Positions 11,805-23,329 of a stretch of 64,000 bases of DNA are shown in pieces. Every line of letters starts with the position of its first letter. Positions within the stretch are counted from its first letter, which is position 1. The notes beneath the pieces are model-generated. The model had not been told where the DNA came from, ran no database searches, and saw only the letters and a program-made list of their open reading frames with translations. The stretch spans positions 943,662 to 1,007,661 of the forward strand of contig NMRA01000102.1 of assembly GCA_002633005.1 (NCBI GenBank). The letters are read 5' to 3'. The translations under genes and the position numbers were made by a program. The DNA comes from Phoronis australis (taxonomy: Eukaryota; Phoronida; Phoronidae).

Positions 11805-12640
11805 ACTAAGTAAGTAAAGTAAGTATTTTTTATTATAGTCACATGTGTGCAAATGAATCTAAACAATGAATACGTTACAAAGACTAGGAACACCCAGCCC
11901 TCCAGGTGGCTTATAAGTCGTCTTAGATACATGATACAAAAAAGAAAAGACAAGTGTACACGCATTGTAAAAGGACCAGAAAGAGAAGGCCGAGATAAAA
12001 GTGATCGTAAATAAATATTTTTCCTTACTTCAAAATGTATTTAATAAAAACTGAAGTTTTTCTAATAACATCTTTTTGCATGGTTGTAATTAGTTTACTT
12101 TCACAGCTTTCTGCACGGAATCGTGGATATTTAATCTCAACTTGACAGTAAAAGGTGTTTCTGTCATCTAAGAAAAACGGACACTCAAACAGAAAATGTA
12201 GTTCAGTTTCGACCTGACCAGTGTGACAAAGACAGCAAATTCTGTCATCAAATGCTAGAGAACGAAAACGCCCAACCCCAACCAATAGCTATAGGGTTCC
12301 GGTTCTAATTTGAGCAAGAATTGACCTACTAGACCGAGTTAAGTCTAAAAGCACGCAAGGCTTAACTTCAAAGACATTATTCATCAAAACATAGGTTCTT
12401 AACTTTCGAACGGCTTTCAAACAACCACCTGTTACAGGCCAAATCATGCAAAATATTCTTACACTGAGACAGATTAACTGTACGTAAGTTATGAAAACAA
12501 TCCGAAATCCCTTATTCTTCAAAAATGCTCAAAACTTCAGGAGACCAATTATTAGTACAAGTACTGTAGTCCAACCAAAATATTCGGTATGTTAGTCTAT
12601 CATCCTCGAAATTAATTATACAATTCCACATTCTCAAAAG
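11805..12640 (-). mobile_element. 5'-truncated LINE, C-terminal and 3' end fragment
   Basis: The minus-strand frames 12522-12289 and 12285-12025 together resemble the C-terminus of invertebrate LINE ORF2. A segment RSSRSILAQIRTGTL is followed by GVGRFRSLAFDDRICCLC and then ETELHFLFECPFF. This has the Cys-x2-Cys, His and Cys pattern (C-x2-C-...-H-x3-4-C) of the zinc-binding tail of RVT proteins. The two frames differ, so there is a break near 12286. The 3' end lies in TTAC-type tandem words near 11806-11826 (AAGTAAGTAAAGTAAG on the plus strand), a typical LINE tail. No endonuclease or RT core is present. Confidence 0.65.
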
Positions 12641-12829
12641 CTATTTTCCACTCCTTGTCACCCATAACAGCATGATTAGGGGCTACAAGTGTAGAAACTC
12701 GTTCCTGTGAGGAACCTTTTGAAATGACTAAGCAGTGGGTTCTTCTGTTTTTGTCGCTTGAAGGCAGGCGCACTGGGTACGAGCGCCAACGAATAACACC
12801 TTATATACATAGTCTACCATATTCCAAGT

Positions 12830-13235
12830 TTGTGTGCAGCTCATGGAGGATTGCTGAATTTTAGTGTATTAGGCATGGAAAAGCTAAACGACATAGCAAA
12901 ATGCATACACACTCATAAATCTAATAAATTTGGTGCCTGCTCTGATGTCGTTCAAACAGCATGGAAGCAAAACCATCTGGCTGGTCAAAAAGAAATTCCA
13001 ATGTGTACAAAAAGTCTGACAGAGAATACTGAAAGCGTGGCATTTTTGAAAAAAGCAAAAGATTGAGCTCCAGCCACCTGTGGAGCCATGCTATGATGTT
13101 CAATGTTCATCTCAAGTGATTGAACTCGTGTCCTTGGAACAAATGAAACACAAAGTTAAGGAACTCGGCTTGAAAACGAAGTTGCGAAGTGGAGCAAAGC
13201 TTCGACATTTCCTTAAAATTCATATGAAAGATTGA
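12830..13235 (+). pseudogene. Hypothetical protein, frameshifted; possible C-terminal SAP-like helix pair
   Basis: The first frame runs to 13066 and ends ...SVAFLKKAKD. One base over, a second frame continues IELQPPVEPCYDVQCSSQVI and then SLEQMKHKVKELGLKTKLRS, then GAKLRHFLKIHMKD, and stops at 13235. Both parts look coding, and the junction (GCAAAAGATTGAG) is consistent with one extra A. The tail 'L-x-x-KVKELGL-x-TKLR-x-GAKLR' resembles the two-helix SAP-type DNA-binding motif, but this is only by eye. The family is unknown. It may belong with the broken ORFs at 11.4 and 16.1 kb, which share orientation. Confidence 0.4.
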
Positions 13236-13915
13236 GCCGAAATTTTTGGCACAGCTTAATCAACAAAACTAGTTTACGATTAAGCTGAAATCTCTTATTA
13301 GTTTCGACTCCAGAACATAGCCATCTAGTAAAAAACTTTACATTAGTTTCAGTACATGTAGATTGCATGACTAGAAAGTGGTTGATATTATTTGTGTACT
13401 TGGTGCTAATATGGTAATAAATTGAAGATGTTATTACTTATTCTGTTTGGTAGTGTAGGAAGTATGCTGCTGCTAAGATATCAAGTCTGTTTTAAGCTCA
13501 AGATAATTTTGACATTGCTGTTCAGATTTTTTTACTTTTGTATATCTTCTAGTCATACATTGTTGTTTTTGATATTTTACCTGTTGTGTAAGTTCTTGAG
13601 TTATGTTTTACATATTTATCACAGGTATAGTAAGTGGGAAGCATTGATTGGGACAAACACCCGTAGTGGGGGTGGGGCAGAGCCGTTGTAAGTGTCAACG
13701 GGTAGGATAAATGATGGTCACTGGGGAGTTAATTAAGGAAGTAAACTGGTATTGACCTTGGGCAAAACCGCCTCCCGTTCAGTAACGCTGGGACCTCGCT
13801 AAAAAGCAAGACTTCGCGAGATTACGTGAGATATTGCCGTGTATTTTAAATGAGAAAACGTGACTTTGACTAGGTTTTAGCTAGGTCTTAGCGTATGTCC
13901 TAGCGTCTACTTAAC
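13236..13915. other. No gene recognised
   Basis: A hydrophobic 89-codon frame (13422-13691) is T-rich and probably spurious. The sequence breaks off into the assembly gap. Confidence 0.35.
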
Positions 13916-14278
13916 NNNNNNNNNNNNNNNNNNNNNNNNNNNNNNNNNNNNNNNNNNNNNNNNNNNNNNNNNNNNNNNNNNNNNNNNNNNNNNNNNNNNN
14001 NNNNNNNNNNNNNNNNNNNNNNNNNNNNNNNNNNNNNNNNNNNNNNNNNNNNNNNNNNNNNNNNNNNNNNNNNNNNNNNNNNNNNNNNNNNNNNNNNNNN
14101 NNNNNNNNNNNNNNNNNNNNNNNNNNNNNNNNNNNNNNNNNNNNNNNNNNNNNNNNNNNNNNNNNNNNNNNNNNNNNNNNNNNNNNNNNNNNNNNNNNNN
14201 NNNNNNNNNNNNNNNNNNNNNNNNNNNNNNNNNNNNNNNNNNNNNNNNNNNNNNNNNNNNNNNNNNNNNNNNNNNNNN
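13916..14278. other. Assembly gap (Ns)
   Basis: There are 363 unresolved bases. The gap abuts a TG microsatellite, so it is probably a collapsed or unresolved simple repeat. Confidence 0.99.
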
Positions 14279-14279
14279 A

Positions 14280-14336
<57 letters not shown>

Positions 14337-14348
14337 TGTGTGTGTGTG
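14279..14348. repeat. (TG)n microsatellite
   Basis: About 70 bp of TG repeat with a few interruptions (TTTG, CC). It adjoins the gap. It causes spurious Val-Cys and Thr-His open frames on the two strands. Confidence 0.95.
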
Positions 14349-16092
14349 CCTTTGTTTCAATTGCATATATCTCATTATTGTATATCTTAATGTATTTGGA
14401 AATAAAATGTTAATAAGGAAAAAAAATAAGTTACCATTTGAAAATGTGCCAGTGGATTGTTCGTGTGTGAAGAGAAACTATATCTGACTGCTACACCAGC
14501 CAGCCTCATGAGTGAGGATGCCCTTTCATTATCAATGAGTCATGTGTGGACAATGGCTTGCTTCCTTTCCTGGAAGAAACATGAAGTACTGAAGCTAAAC
14601 AAAACCTATTGACACTCTGGTCTAGTTCAGGGTCAAATTTGGGCACATTGCGAGTCAAGTGATATGATGTTGTGGTTACCTTCAATGTTATAATTCTGAA
14701 CTTTATTGAGGCTGAATGAGGTTACATGAATGAAAGCCACGTGACGAAACCCTTTTTACAAGCGCTTCTATACATGTACATTTGAAACTCTATCCTAGTG
14801 AAATGAAATCCAAAAGCATCTGTCATAAATACCTGTCGTTTCTCACCGAGGGACATTAACTTTTCCTTTCAGAAGGAAGGCTTTATACTAAGGGTAAAAA
14901 CTTTTCAACTTGGTACACATTATGCGGAAATGGCATTCAGGGACTGTATCGATTGTCTCATTGTCTATAACAAAAGTTCCACTTGCAAGCAAAGTATGTT
15001 TTCAATCGTAGCTAGCTGTATAAGAACATGCTATCCAAAAGATTTGAGAATAAACAATAATCAGTGCATTTAAAAGCAAAATGGCAAACTGAACAACCAC
15101 ATACATACAAGGGAACAACAATATTTGTTAACAAGAATTGTAATTTTCTCACTGCAAGGGCTGACTTTCTGAATTGAGAGGTTCAATTCCCTCAGGTTAG
15201 TGCTGAAGGACTCCTTTTCACTTTGTGGAAATGTAAAATACACGGTAAAGCGGCTGGTTCCCCTGAGTTGTTTTCTCTCACCTATAACAGAATAGTCAGT
15301 GAAATATTAGCAAATTATAAAAGAAAACGCAAGACAAAACTACTTTTGTAAGGCAGATCTTACTTGACATGTCATCTTCATGTTTATATGTAAATGTACA
15401 TGTACATGTACATGTAGAAACTAATAATCTTTGTACCCAAGCCTTATTTATGATCTGAAAGTTAAAATATGTGAAACATAATAAAAGTGATTTGAGAATG
15501 TTTATATTTTATGACACCTGAAATATGTTTTTGATCTCAAAAAAGAATTCAATCTAGGTGTCAGTATTTATTCCAATGCAATGTTACGAATTTACCGTCA
15601 GTATAGCCTATTTATGCACCGCAAGTAGAGACAGTGGAGCACTGACTAAATCGTCAAAGCCGTATTGTTGTAAATACCTTATGCGTATGCAGGGACACCT
15701 TAGGAGTCACTCGATGTGTTTAATACCTTCCAACTCGTACAAATGCTCCCGTTATGAAAGTTTTTCTTCGCTCAGTCCTTCGTATAGTTGCCTAAATCCG
15801 TGAACTGGTCATTTTTATGCTGCACGCACTCATATTTTTACCGCGCCTTTAATCTTCCTATACAACTGTAGGAGCTTCATTGTTGCTATCAATGAATGAA
15901 AGTTGTTATCAATGTCCAATCCTATTTTTAAATTCTGTAACTATGTAATTTCTGCAAATGCTTAATAAAACATATTTCCCATCTGCAGCAGTAAAATTGA
16001 TCAGTGAATGAAAATTTTACAGCCGTAAGTCTACTCACTTGAACTCAGATAATTCTAGGTGGCACATTAGTCATACTAGTAAAAATTGAAAG
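14349..16092. other. No gene recognised; short (TGTACA)n at 15394-15417
   Basis: The stretch is AT-rich without domain signatures. A short run of overlapping TGTACA/ACATGT words is present near 15.4 kb. An RNA-polymerase-III B-box-like word (GGTTCAATTCC) at about 15.18 kb has no matching tRNA fold. Confidence 0.4.
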
Positions 16093-16793
16093 TCTTTGCT
16101 ATTTACATGTAATTTCAGATGGTGAGCTGTAATATTCCACCGAAAAAGGCAAGGTCAAAGTCATCCATGTTATGTGGAAACCGATATACCCTGACTCTCA
16201 CGCATACAATGTTAAAAAACGCTGCATTAAGGCAGGGGTGCTTGGATTGTTTGAACTCGTTGACATTCAATTCAACATTGATTTGCTGGACACCAGGCCT
16301 GTGTTTATCTGCAACTCATGCATTTTGTTTTATTCAAAACTCACTCAGCTGCAGAAATCAGCAAGAATGGAGGTCAGCAATCTCATTGCTCAGTCTGAAG
16401 ATAGACAGAAACCCACTAATTGATTCGCCATCTGCTTCGAAGAAGAAAGTAACAGGAGGAAAGAGATAGTTAGATTTTGAGTCCGAATAAGTGGACCATG
16501 GGTATTCAGTATTCGAGAATTATCAACAACCCAACCCTTTCCTCTCGAACAAGACTAAGGATACAACTGAGCAAATTGATCGGAAACTGTTTCTTAAAAT
16601 CAGTACATGTTTGGGTGACCTTTGCAAGACGTCAGACAAAAGTGTGCTTAGACTTACCATGAGGGACCTGGATGACAAGCTGCTTCTTTGGAAAATTGTG
16701 AAAGAAGTGGAAAATTTTCCACGTGGTCTACCACTTCTGTTACTATGTGTTATTCATGACATATTGGTTTTACTAAGAACGGCTTCACATTAG
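16093..16793 (+). pseudogene. Unrecognised Cys-rich ORF, broken; possible zinc-binding domain
   Basis: After a pyrimidine/AG site (TAATTTCAG) the plus strand reads MVSCNIPPKKARSKSSMLCG. One frame over it continues KPIYPDSHAYNVKKRCIKAG and then DTRPVFICNSCILFYSKL. The order 'C-G ... C ... C-x2-C' resembles a zinc-binding module. A second open stretch at 16491-16793 reads NYQQPNPFLSNKTKDTTEQI and then TMRDLDDKLLLWKIVKEVEN. It looks coding but is in another frame. At least two breaks or introns separate the pieces. I do not recognise the family. It lies on the same strand as the broken ORFs at 11.4 and 12.8 kb and may belong to the same decayed gene or element. Confidence 0.4.
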
Positions 16794-17860
16794 CCATAAT
16801 GTATGGGATAGCTATGTTTGCCAGAAACCCTCTACTCTGTGCTGTACAAATGCTATTGACTGCTGCGTACATTCGTCGTCATGCTTGCAATGGTTTAAGC
16901 TTGAGCATTTCTTCATTGGAAGAGATGGATCACATTTATAGCTTGCAATTGTTCTTAAGTTATGATTTTAAGCAAAAGTTGATGATAACAAGTATTTGCT
17001 GTCTAATTTCAGAACACAGAAATCATTGCTGATTTTTTTTTCATCCTGAAATTTGAGGCATGATGATTTTTAGATTTTCGTACTTTTCAAATTTCGAACG
17101 CTTTGTTTTAGCATAACAGGTTGCAAGAATATTCTTGTAAGTTCATAAAAGTGACTCTCATGTCAAACATTTAAAAAATTATTACCAGTCCCCTTGGATT
17201 TCTGACAGACAATTGTGTGAGTTTCTAAAAATTGGGTTAAGCTCCGACTTTGATCATAATAATTATCCACTTTCCCTGACTGGAGAATTTTTGCGTAATT
17301 AATTTTTGAAATTTAGTGTGTAGTTGAAGTGTAAAACTGATTGATACTGTAACTGTTCTTATTTATAAGAGGATCTGGTTTAAGAAAAGAGGTTGTGAAA
17401 GTGATGGCAACTTATTGTTTAATTTTTGATCTTAAGTGATTGTGTGGTACTTTTCACCAGCTTTACTTTAGATCGGTAAAAATATCAGTGGCGACATGAA
17501 AAGTGACATCATATACAATGTACCAATAGTCCATTTCAGGTAATGACTATGAAGCAGTTGATAATAGTGGCAGTACCCCTGTGGTTAAAGAGCCATGACA
17601 TAAATGCTTTTGATTTAAAAATCTTGAGGGACTCTCTGGTATGTAAGCTACGAGTGTTTTTCTCAAATAAAATGTGTTTGTACGTGTTGTCAAAATCAGT
17701 TGCATACTGAGTTAGCCGCTGAATGATCTCATTGCTGAATATGCTTAAGGGGGTTTCGATCAAAGAGTGATATTTTTATTCTAAATGTGAAGTGACATAC
17801 GTAAAAAACCAGTCGCCAACCGATGAGAGCGACGTCTTTCGTGAAAATGAGACAGCCAAA
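16794..17860. other. No gene recognised
   Basis: Low-complexity AT-rich sequence with short open frames only. Confidence 0.4.
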
Positions 17861-18280
17861 ATGCCGCACGGTTGCTGCGTAGTGGGATGTACTCATTATC
17901 GTCTAGCGCGTTTTGGGTATGCCTTCATGTGGCTTTCCGAACATGACAGGATCCGCCGTACTTACCCGTCCACCCAACGTACAAAGCTGAAGAGAATTAC
18001 CGAGTACTGTACGTGGCAAGCATTCTCTGTCGTAGGATTACGAATTAGAAACGCACCCAAAAGTGAAGGTTCCTGGAAAACAACGCCTGAAGAACGGTGC
18101 CATAACGTCGCTGTTGATTCCCGGTAGTGCGAAGTGCATTTTTGAAGCGAGAACCCTCGCGACCCGGTGCCTCAACAGTGACTGCAGGCTCTACACCAAC
18201 TGTCACCCGGCGTGGCTCCAAACCTACTCTCAGAGCAGGCCTGTGGCTAGCAATGCGCGGGGTGGTTTGAATTTCTAGTA
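17861..18280 (+). pseudogene. Degenerate THAP zinc-finger gene fragment
   Basis: The plus strand opens MPHGCCVVGCTHYRLARFGY. This is the N-terminus of a THAP domain: start Met-Pro and the first Cys pair of the C2CH zinc site, followed by the R-x-x-R-x-G-Y/F region. The second Cys...His pair is not recognisable. Further on, in another frame, KVPGKQRLKNGAITSLLIPG matches the end of a THAP domain ('RLKxGAxPSLxxP'). Frameshifts therefore interrupt it. The region after GAACGGTGCC is the same family as the sequence that flanks the LINE at 46901, including TTGAAGCGAGAA and CTCGCGA. THAP domains bind DNA in host factors and P-element-type transposases. Which of these this was cannot be told. Confidence 0.6.
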
Positions 18281-20689
18281 CGGCCGCACTTAGATATTTT
18301 ACAAACGTAGGTACTGTAGGGTTTTTGGTAAGGCCCTTGACGCAGCTTAACTATGGGGGAAGGGAAATCTACATACACAGCGACGACTTTCAGCTCTATC
18401 CCAAGAACAGCAGGAATTCACAATACCACAAAATAGTGAGGATGTCCTTACGGTTTCTCACAAAGAATGAGACCTAAATTCGGATGTAATGTGGTCCATA
18501 TAGAGAGTGTTCCCGCGTTAACCCCTGCCAAACTTTCAAACCGGGCGTGCTTAGATGAGTGATTACACCTCATTACATACTCGGACGGAAATATTTAGTT
18601 GGAACATGATCTACTTGAATTTTTGATCTGGTTGTATTTTGCGTGTTACTTAACTTGCTTGGAAATGGGAAAAGCCCAGTATTCCAAAAGTTCACTACTT
18701 TGAAGGTTCACTATTCCAAAGTTCACTACTCCTAAAAGATCTGAAGTTTCGGACTTAGGTATATCAGATATCCACTTTTACCTGAAAAAATAAACGACAC
18801 TTAGGTTATCAGATGCACTAGGTGGTTTACCTATGCTCAAACAACGCCCGGATTTCATGCCCTTTGGAAATTGCCCCGTGTCTTTCGAAACCAGAGAATG
18901 AGTACGCACTTGAATTTTTAAAAGATTATGAATTAGGAATATTTATGAATTTTGAACCACGATACATTCATCAAATCCAAGATCGCATCATTTCACACCG
19001 TGACTGAGCTAGTTTAGTGCCGCTAGTCCTCAAACTCATCCATCGAAACCACGCACATGGCCGGGTCGAAACTAAATGTAGTTAGTAGGATACTCTGTCC
19101 CTGCCAGTCTTCACGAAGTCGAAGAGTCCCATTCAGTGTTCTTAAATTTAAAACCACCGCTATTGGTCGCTGAACGCCTGACCCGATGTTGTCCCTGCTT
19201 GAGACTGAATGAGTCGTTAGTTAGCAAGATTGAAGATTCACGATTGGCAGTGATTGGAACTGAGCTCATTTGTAAACAATGTAATCAATGTTTCAAGAAC
19301 TATTGCACTTTTGTACATCCTTTAAATAGTAACTAAATGGGCACAAATACAATACTTTTCTCATGTCAGCCCCGACTCCTTAGCAGACAATCAGAGTAAT
19401 GAACTGTTGGAGTTCTGGTTACGGAATTGTGGACATTCAAAGTAGTGTTGTGAACTATCGAAGGTAACGAACTTTCGCAGTAACTTCGGAGTAGTGGACT
19501 TTCGGAGTGGTGAGCCTTCGGAATAGTGACATGTAACCTTGGTACTGATCTTTTCCATCAATTTTTGCTCCTGTGACGCCTGCGAGACTGTGAGTCATTG
19601 GCACTTATTGACAAGAGAAGACTTTCTTCATTGACAAAATTTTTTATCGTAATTTGTTGCGTTAAACAGCTCGTTAAATGTCACAAGTAAACAAGTTATT
19701 GAGCGACTGGGACGCGTTTGCATGTGAAGTGCTCATGACATGAACGACATTTACGAACGAGATAACAGTTAGCGAAGTGTCGTGTGAAAGCTTCGCAGGT
19801 CACATCGATAAACCGACAAACACTGCATCACATGTCTAGGCCATCTCTTGCAAAATCCAAGTGCTTGCTGTACGATGATTGCTTTCTCATGGTTCCAGTT
19901 ACTGAGAAAAGTCATTAAGATATCTCGAGCAACCCATCCTTAGTGTTTATTTTCGCAAACACTTGTGTAGAGATTTTATGCAAACATGTTACTTGCGACG
20001 GGGCTTATCAACATAAAGGGACGATTTCGCAGTGTAGTGCTTTTGCATATATACATGTATTTAGCAGTGCATATACATGTAGGTCTCACGCTCAGTGTGC
20101 GATATTTTCTCACATTCTAAAACTCACATTGCTGAGAACTGGTGTTTACGAAGCTTGACCAAGCCATCTTCCGCTGTGCTTATACTTTTGTTTCTACTCT
20201 ACACGTTGTTGTGCATTGAACTTTCAAATATATTAAAAGTTTGTCGGAAACTTAGAGCCAATCCAACCGGATATAAACAATTGAAATATTCACTAAACAG
20301 TTGTGCAGCAGTGTGTCGTATTAGCTTCAATGGATTCATTAGTTTTTTGTCTATTTTCCTGTTCTAGCTTCTCTGAACAGCAAATAATGATAGAGATATT
20401 TACCCCGCGTTGACCAAACCACCGGAAAAAAACGATGGAAACTGTGCTGATACGTAGATCTTGAGGTATGACCTACATGGCAAAAGTTACCAACGATGGA
20501 AAGTTGATTAACGCTGCAAGCAGGCGATTGTGTCAGTAAAAACACATAGGCCTACTTCTTTGAATACATGGAACAAGTACATTAAAAAGGTTTGAAGGTT
20601 GTTTTGAGACAATTATAAGTTCAAATTATTGTAATCCATAATTAGGCGCATGGATGTATATGGAGATCACTTTGCTTTGTCACAAGATT
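18281..20689. repeat. Repeat-rich DNA with inverted short-repeat clusters
   Basis: A cluster at about 18675-18735 repeats 'TATTCCAAA-GTTCACTACT'. A cluster at about 19440-19520 repeats its reverse complement ('GGAGTAGTGGACTTTCGGA', 'TTCGGAATAGTGA'). Facing clusters about 0.75 kb apart suggest a decayed element with subterminal inverted repeats. No transposase frame is visible between them. The remainder, 19530-20690, holds nothing recognisable. Confidence 0.35.
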
Positions 20690-21050
20690 TTTTACTCAAA
20701 TGTCCCGCGTATAGGCGCATGAGCCTAAGTTTAGCAATTAGGTGGAGGCAGTGCTCTGTTTATAGGCGCACCTAGTATCATTTTAAAAACTACAGTTATA
20801 CTAAACGCATTTTATTTTGCACAGCGTGTGGCGTTATTGACACTCTAGATGAGTACAGGACCAGTTAAATTCTAAAAATTCGCGTCTTGGCGCATGGGCC
20901 TAAGTTCAGCATTCAGGCACAGGCAGTGCTCCGGTTATAGGCGCACCTACAGTCATTTAAAAATACACTAAATGCGTTTCATTTCACACAGCGTGTGGCG
21001 TTAATGGAGACTGGGTGAGTACAGGGACAGTTAAATTCTTTACATACAAT
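20690..21050. repeat. Two-copy tandem repeat, about 180-bp unit
   Basis: Both copies run GGCGCATG-GCCTAAGTT-AGCA-TTAGG or TCAGG, then GCAGTGCTC, TATAGGCGCACCTA, CACAGCGTGTGGCGTTA and AGTACAGG. Copy 1 starts near 20695 and copy 2 near 20877. Isolated matching words (GGCGCATG, CATGCGCCT) also occur at about 20645 and 21470-21525. Confidence 0.6.
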
Positions 21051-21237
21051 TTTAAAACCCATTATAAGGTTTATTTTCAAGAAAAGAATTACATATGAAA
21101 TAGTACTCGGTTCATTTCCCCATCTAAAAACTTACTTAACTGCCACAACATCTAACTGTAATCGAGTCTTGATTGTTCAACCTGACTGTCTACCACCGTG
21201 GCATTGGCTTTCATGTCTAATCCGAATCTAACGAGTC

Positions 21238-21363
21238 TTATTCGCTGTCTGCGTTCGAAGACGTGATCGAGGTGGATTTGGAGTTCCAGTCCAAGTCGAT
21301 CATTTCATTGAGGTTATACGGCTGCCTTGTCCAGAGCAGATCGGACAGTGGAACCACTTCGCA
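21238..21363 (-). CDS. Candidate 3'-terminal exon of an unknown gene
   Basis: On the minus strand an acceptor (ATTTGTTTAG) at 21364 precedes a 42-codon open stretch. It reads CEVVPLSDLLWTRQPYNLNE then MIDLDWNSKSTSITSSNADSE and ends in TAA. The Leu/Trp-Asp-rich then Ser-rich acidic tail looks like a real protein C-terminus. No preceding exon was found on the minus strand at higher coordinates, so this is a low-confidence partial call. Confidence 0.33.
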   Translation of the reverse strand, partial: CEVVPLSDLLWTRQPYNLNEMIDLDWNSKSTSITSSNADSE

Positions 21364-22074
21364 CTAAACAAATGATCGTTTAATAGCATTCTCGTCCAAG
21401 TGCACCTACATGTATATCTGGGGCACCATAATCAACAGCGTTTCTACTTAACTGTCCTTCATATTGGGCATGCGCCTGAATTCCGAAATTAGATGCGTTA
21501 TGCAGTTAGGCACATGCGCCTGGGGGGCTTCACAAAAACTCTTGATATTTTAGTCAGGTATAAATAACGAATCCGGCGAAAAACGTCTTCCCTAAAAATA
21601 TTACAATCCCTCAGAAAACTAATGATGAAGTCCCGGGGTATGAAAATAAACCACTTATTTACCTTACCGACACAATTTTGAAATAGCGCCTTAAACGCTA
21701 AAATGAAGCCTATTCGCTTAAGCAGCGCGTCAGTCCCTATGCCAACCCTCCGTGGTGTAGCACAACAGGTTCAGGCTGCAGACACATGCGAATGGGCATA
21801 ACTAAGGAAATTTACTGTACGAACAGACTGGTCTGATACGCCAGAAAATGTAACAATTTCGTAAAATGTTACATTTTAGGTCATTTTTTACATTTCACGT
21901 TGCTGGGTCTCATAAAAATGTATCAAGCTGTTACATTTTATGTCACTGTTAAAATTTACTTCGAATGTGTCAGAATATAGACTGGCACTGTTTTTAGTTG
22001 TATTGTTTTATTGTCCTGTTTGATTGGCATGACCTCTGAGTTAGGTACAATGATGGTGTCATTTGTTTACTACA

Positions 22075-22290
22075 GAATAGTTTGGAAGTTTCTAGAAGAC
22101 TCTAGCATGATAGTGATTAATGTAGTCTTGAATATTCTAGAGACTAGTATACATGTATGGTTGTAGAATGATTGGGTAGATTCCGGATATTTATGGCATG
22201 TGCTTGAATAGGTGAAATGTTCTAGAACATTGCGTTATTCTATAAATACACAAACACGGGTTTGTATTAGTCAGTTAATGAGAAGAAAAG
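22075..22290 (+). promoter_or_regulatory. LTR- or promoter-like segment with TTCTAGAA elements and a TATA box
   Basis: Three TTCnnGAA-type or near-type palindromes are present (TTTCTAGAAGA at about 22089, ATTCTAGAGA at about 22132, GTTCTAGAACA at about 22219). They precede a TATA-like TTCTATAAATACACAAA near 22238. The arrangement resembles the U3/R of an LTR or a heat-shock-type promoter. A short open frame (22212-22403) follows but has no recognised domain. No second LTR copy was found in the window. Confidence 0.33.
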
Positions 22291-22403
22291 CAGTTAAGCA
22301 CCTCAGCAGTCTGAGTAAGCAGAAAGTAAAGCAGTCAACAGTTAAACAGTTGAGAGAATTACAGTTGATTTGCAGTAAAGAGAATCAGCAGTTACAGCGA
22401 TAG

Positions 22404-23329
22404 TCAATAGAGAACCAGCTATAGAGACAGCACAGCATGTTATTGAATCAACGAGTGTGACAGTTGCTGAACTTGTCTCAGAAGTTCATAACAAGTCAAG
22501 GCTTCTCAGCACTGGCTGGAGCACAGAAATGACATTACGTCGGACGTTTTGTTTGAGTAGGCTTGTGGACGTACGGTCGAGATTAATGAACACAAGTATT
22601 ACCTAGCTCGCATATAAGGCAATTTGATGCATTAACCCTTTTAAAACATTACATTAAAAGCTCATATTAAACATCGCTGAGTTCAACATTGGCCGTTTTT
22701 GCTCCAGTACAATCCACTTTCAATGAAACGAAGTTAAAATCACTCTGTTAAGTCACTGTGTTTTTCTAGGAATAGTGGCCCACATTCTACATAAAATCGT
22801 TGCGTGTTTTGTATGGCCGTTACCAGCTATTCCAATGATCCGGTAACCACAGCCATCTAGTCCTTAGTTCTCAAAAATGTCTTCCTCCAGGGTTCAAGTT
22901 AACGCAATTTTTCAACTTACGCATCATCGTGGAACGATCCCCAGTTCTTTGAAAAGGAATGTTCTCAAAAAGAGATAAAATGATTACACGGCGGGTATCC
23001 TCATGTTTAGATGTAAGTCGCAAGTAAAATATTGCAGTCTGAATTGATTTCTTCAAGGTAAACTACAGATCGATACAGTTACTGTATATTAAGAAGCAGA
23101 AATTCGTGGTAGCAAACGCAAGCATCAGTCGTTTCCATTAACACGCAGTTATCCCCCATAACAGCTCATTCAAACGGTTTTCGGAACTTTCCATATGTTC
23201 CGTTGTCTGTTCACGGCGCCTCTCCAGTATTTCTTGATCAGTGTATTCCAGCCTAAAAATGCTTAGAGTGTATATCAAACTAAAACAAACTCTTTCTCAT
23301 TTGATACAACTTGTGATGCCTTTGGAGTG
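22404..23329. other. No gene recognised
   Basis: Nothing beyond short open frames. The LINE fragment starts afterwards. Confidence 0.4.

Noticed and set aside
13911-14487. Open frames with poly-(Thr-His) and poly-(Val-Cys)
   Set aside because: They translate the TG/CA repeat and the run of Ns.
15150-15215. Possible tRNA or SINE (GGTTCAATTCC word)
   Set aside because: The B-box-like word has no matching A box or cloverleaf pairing. A similar word near 35.57 kb on the minus strand fails the same test.
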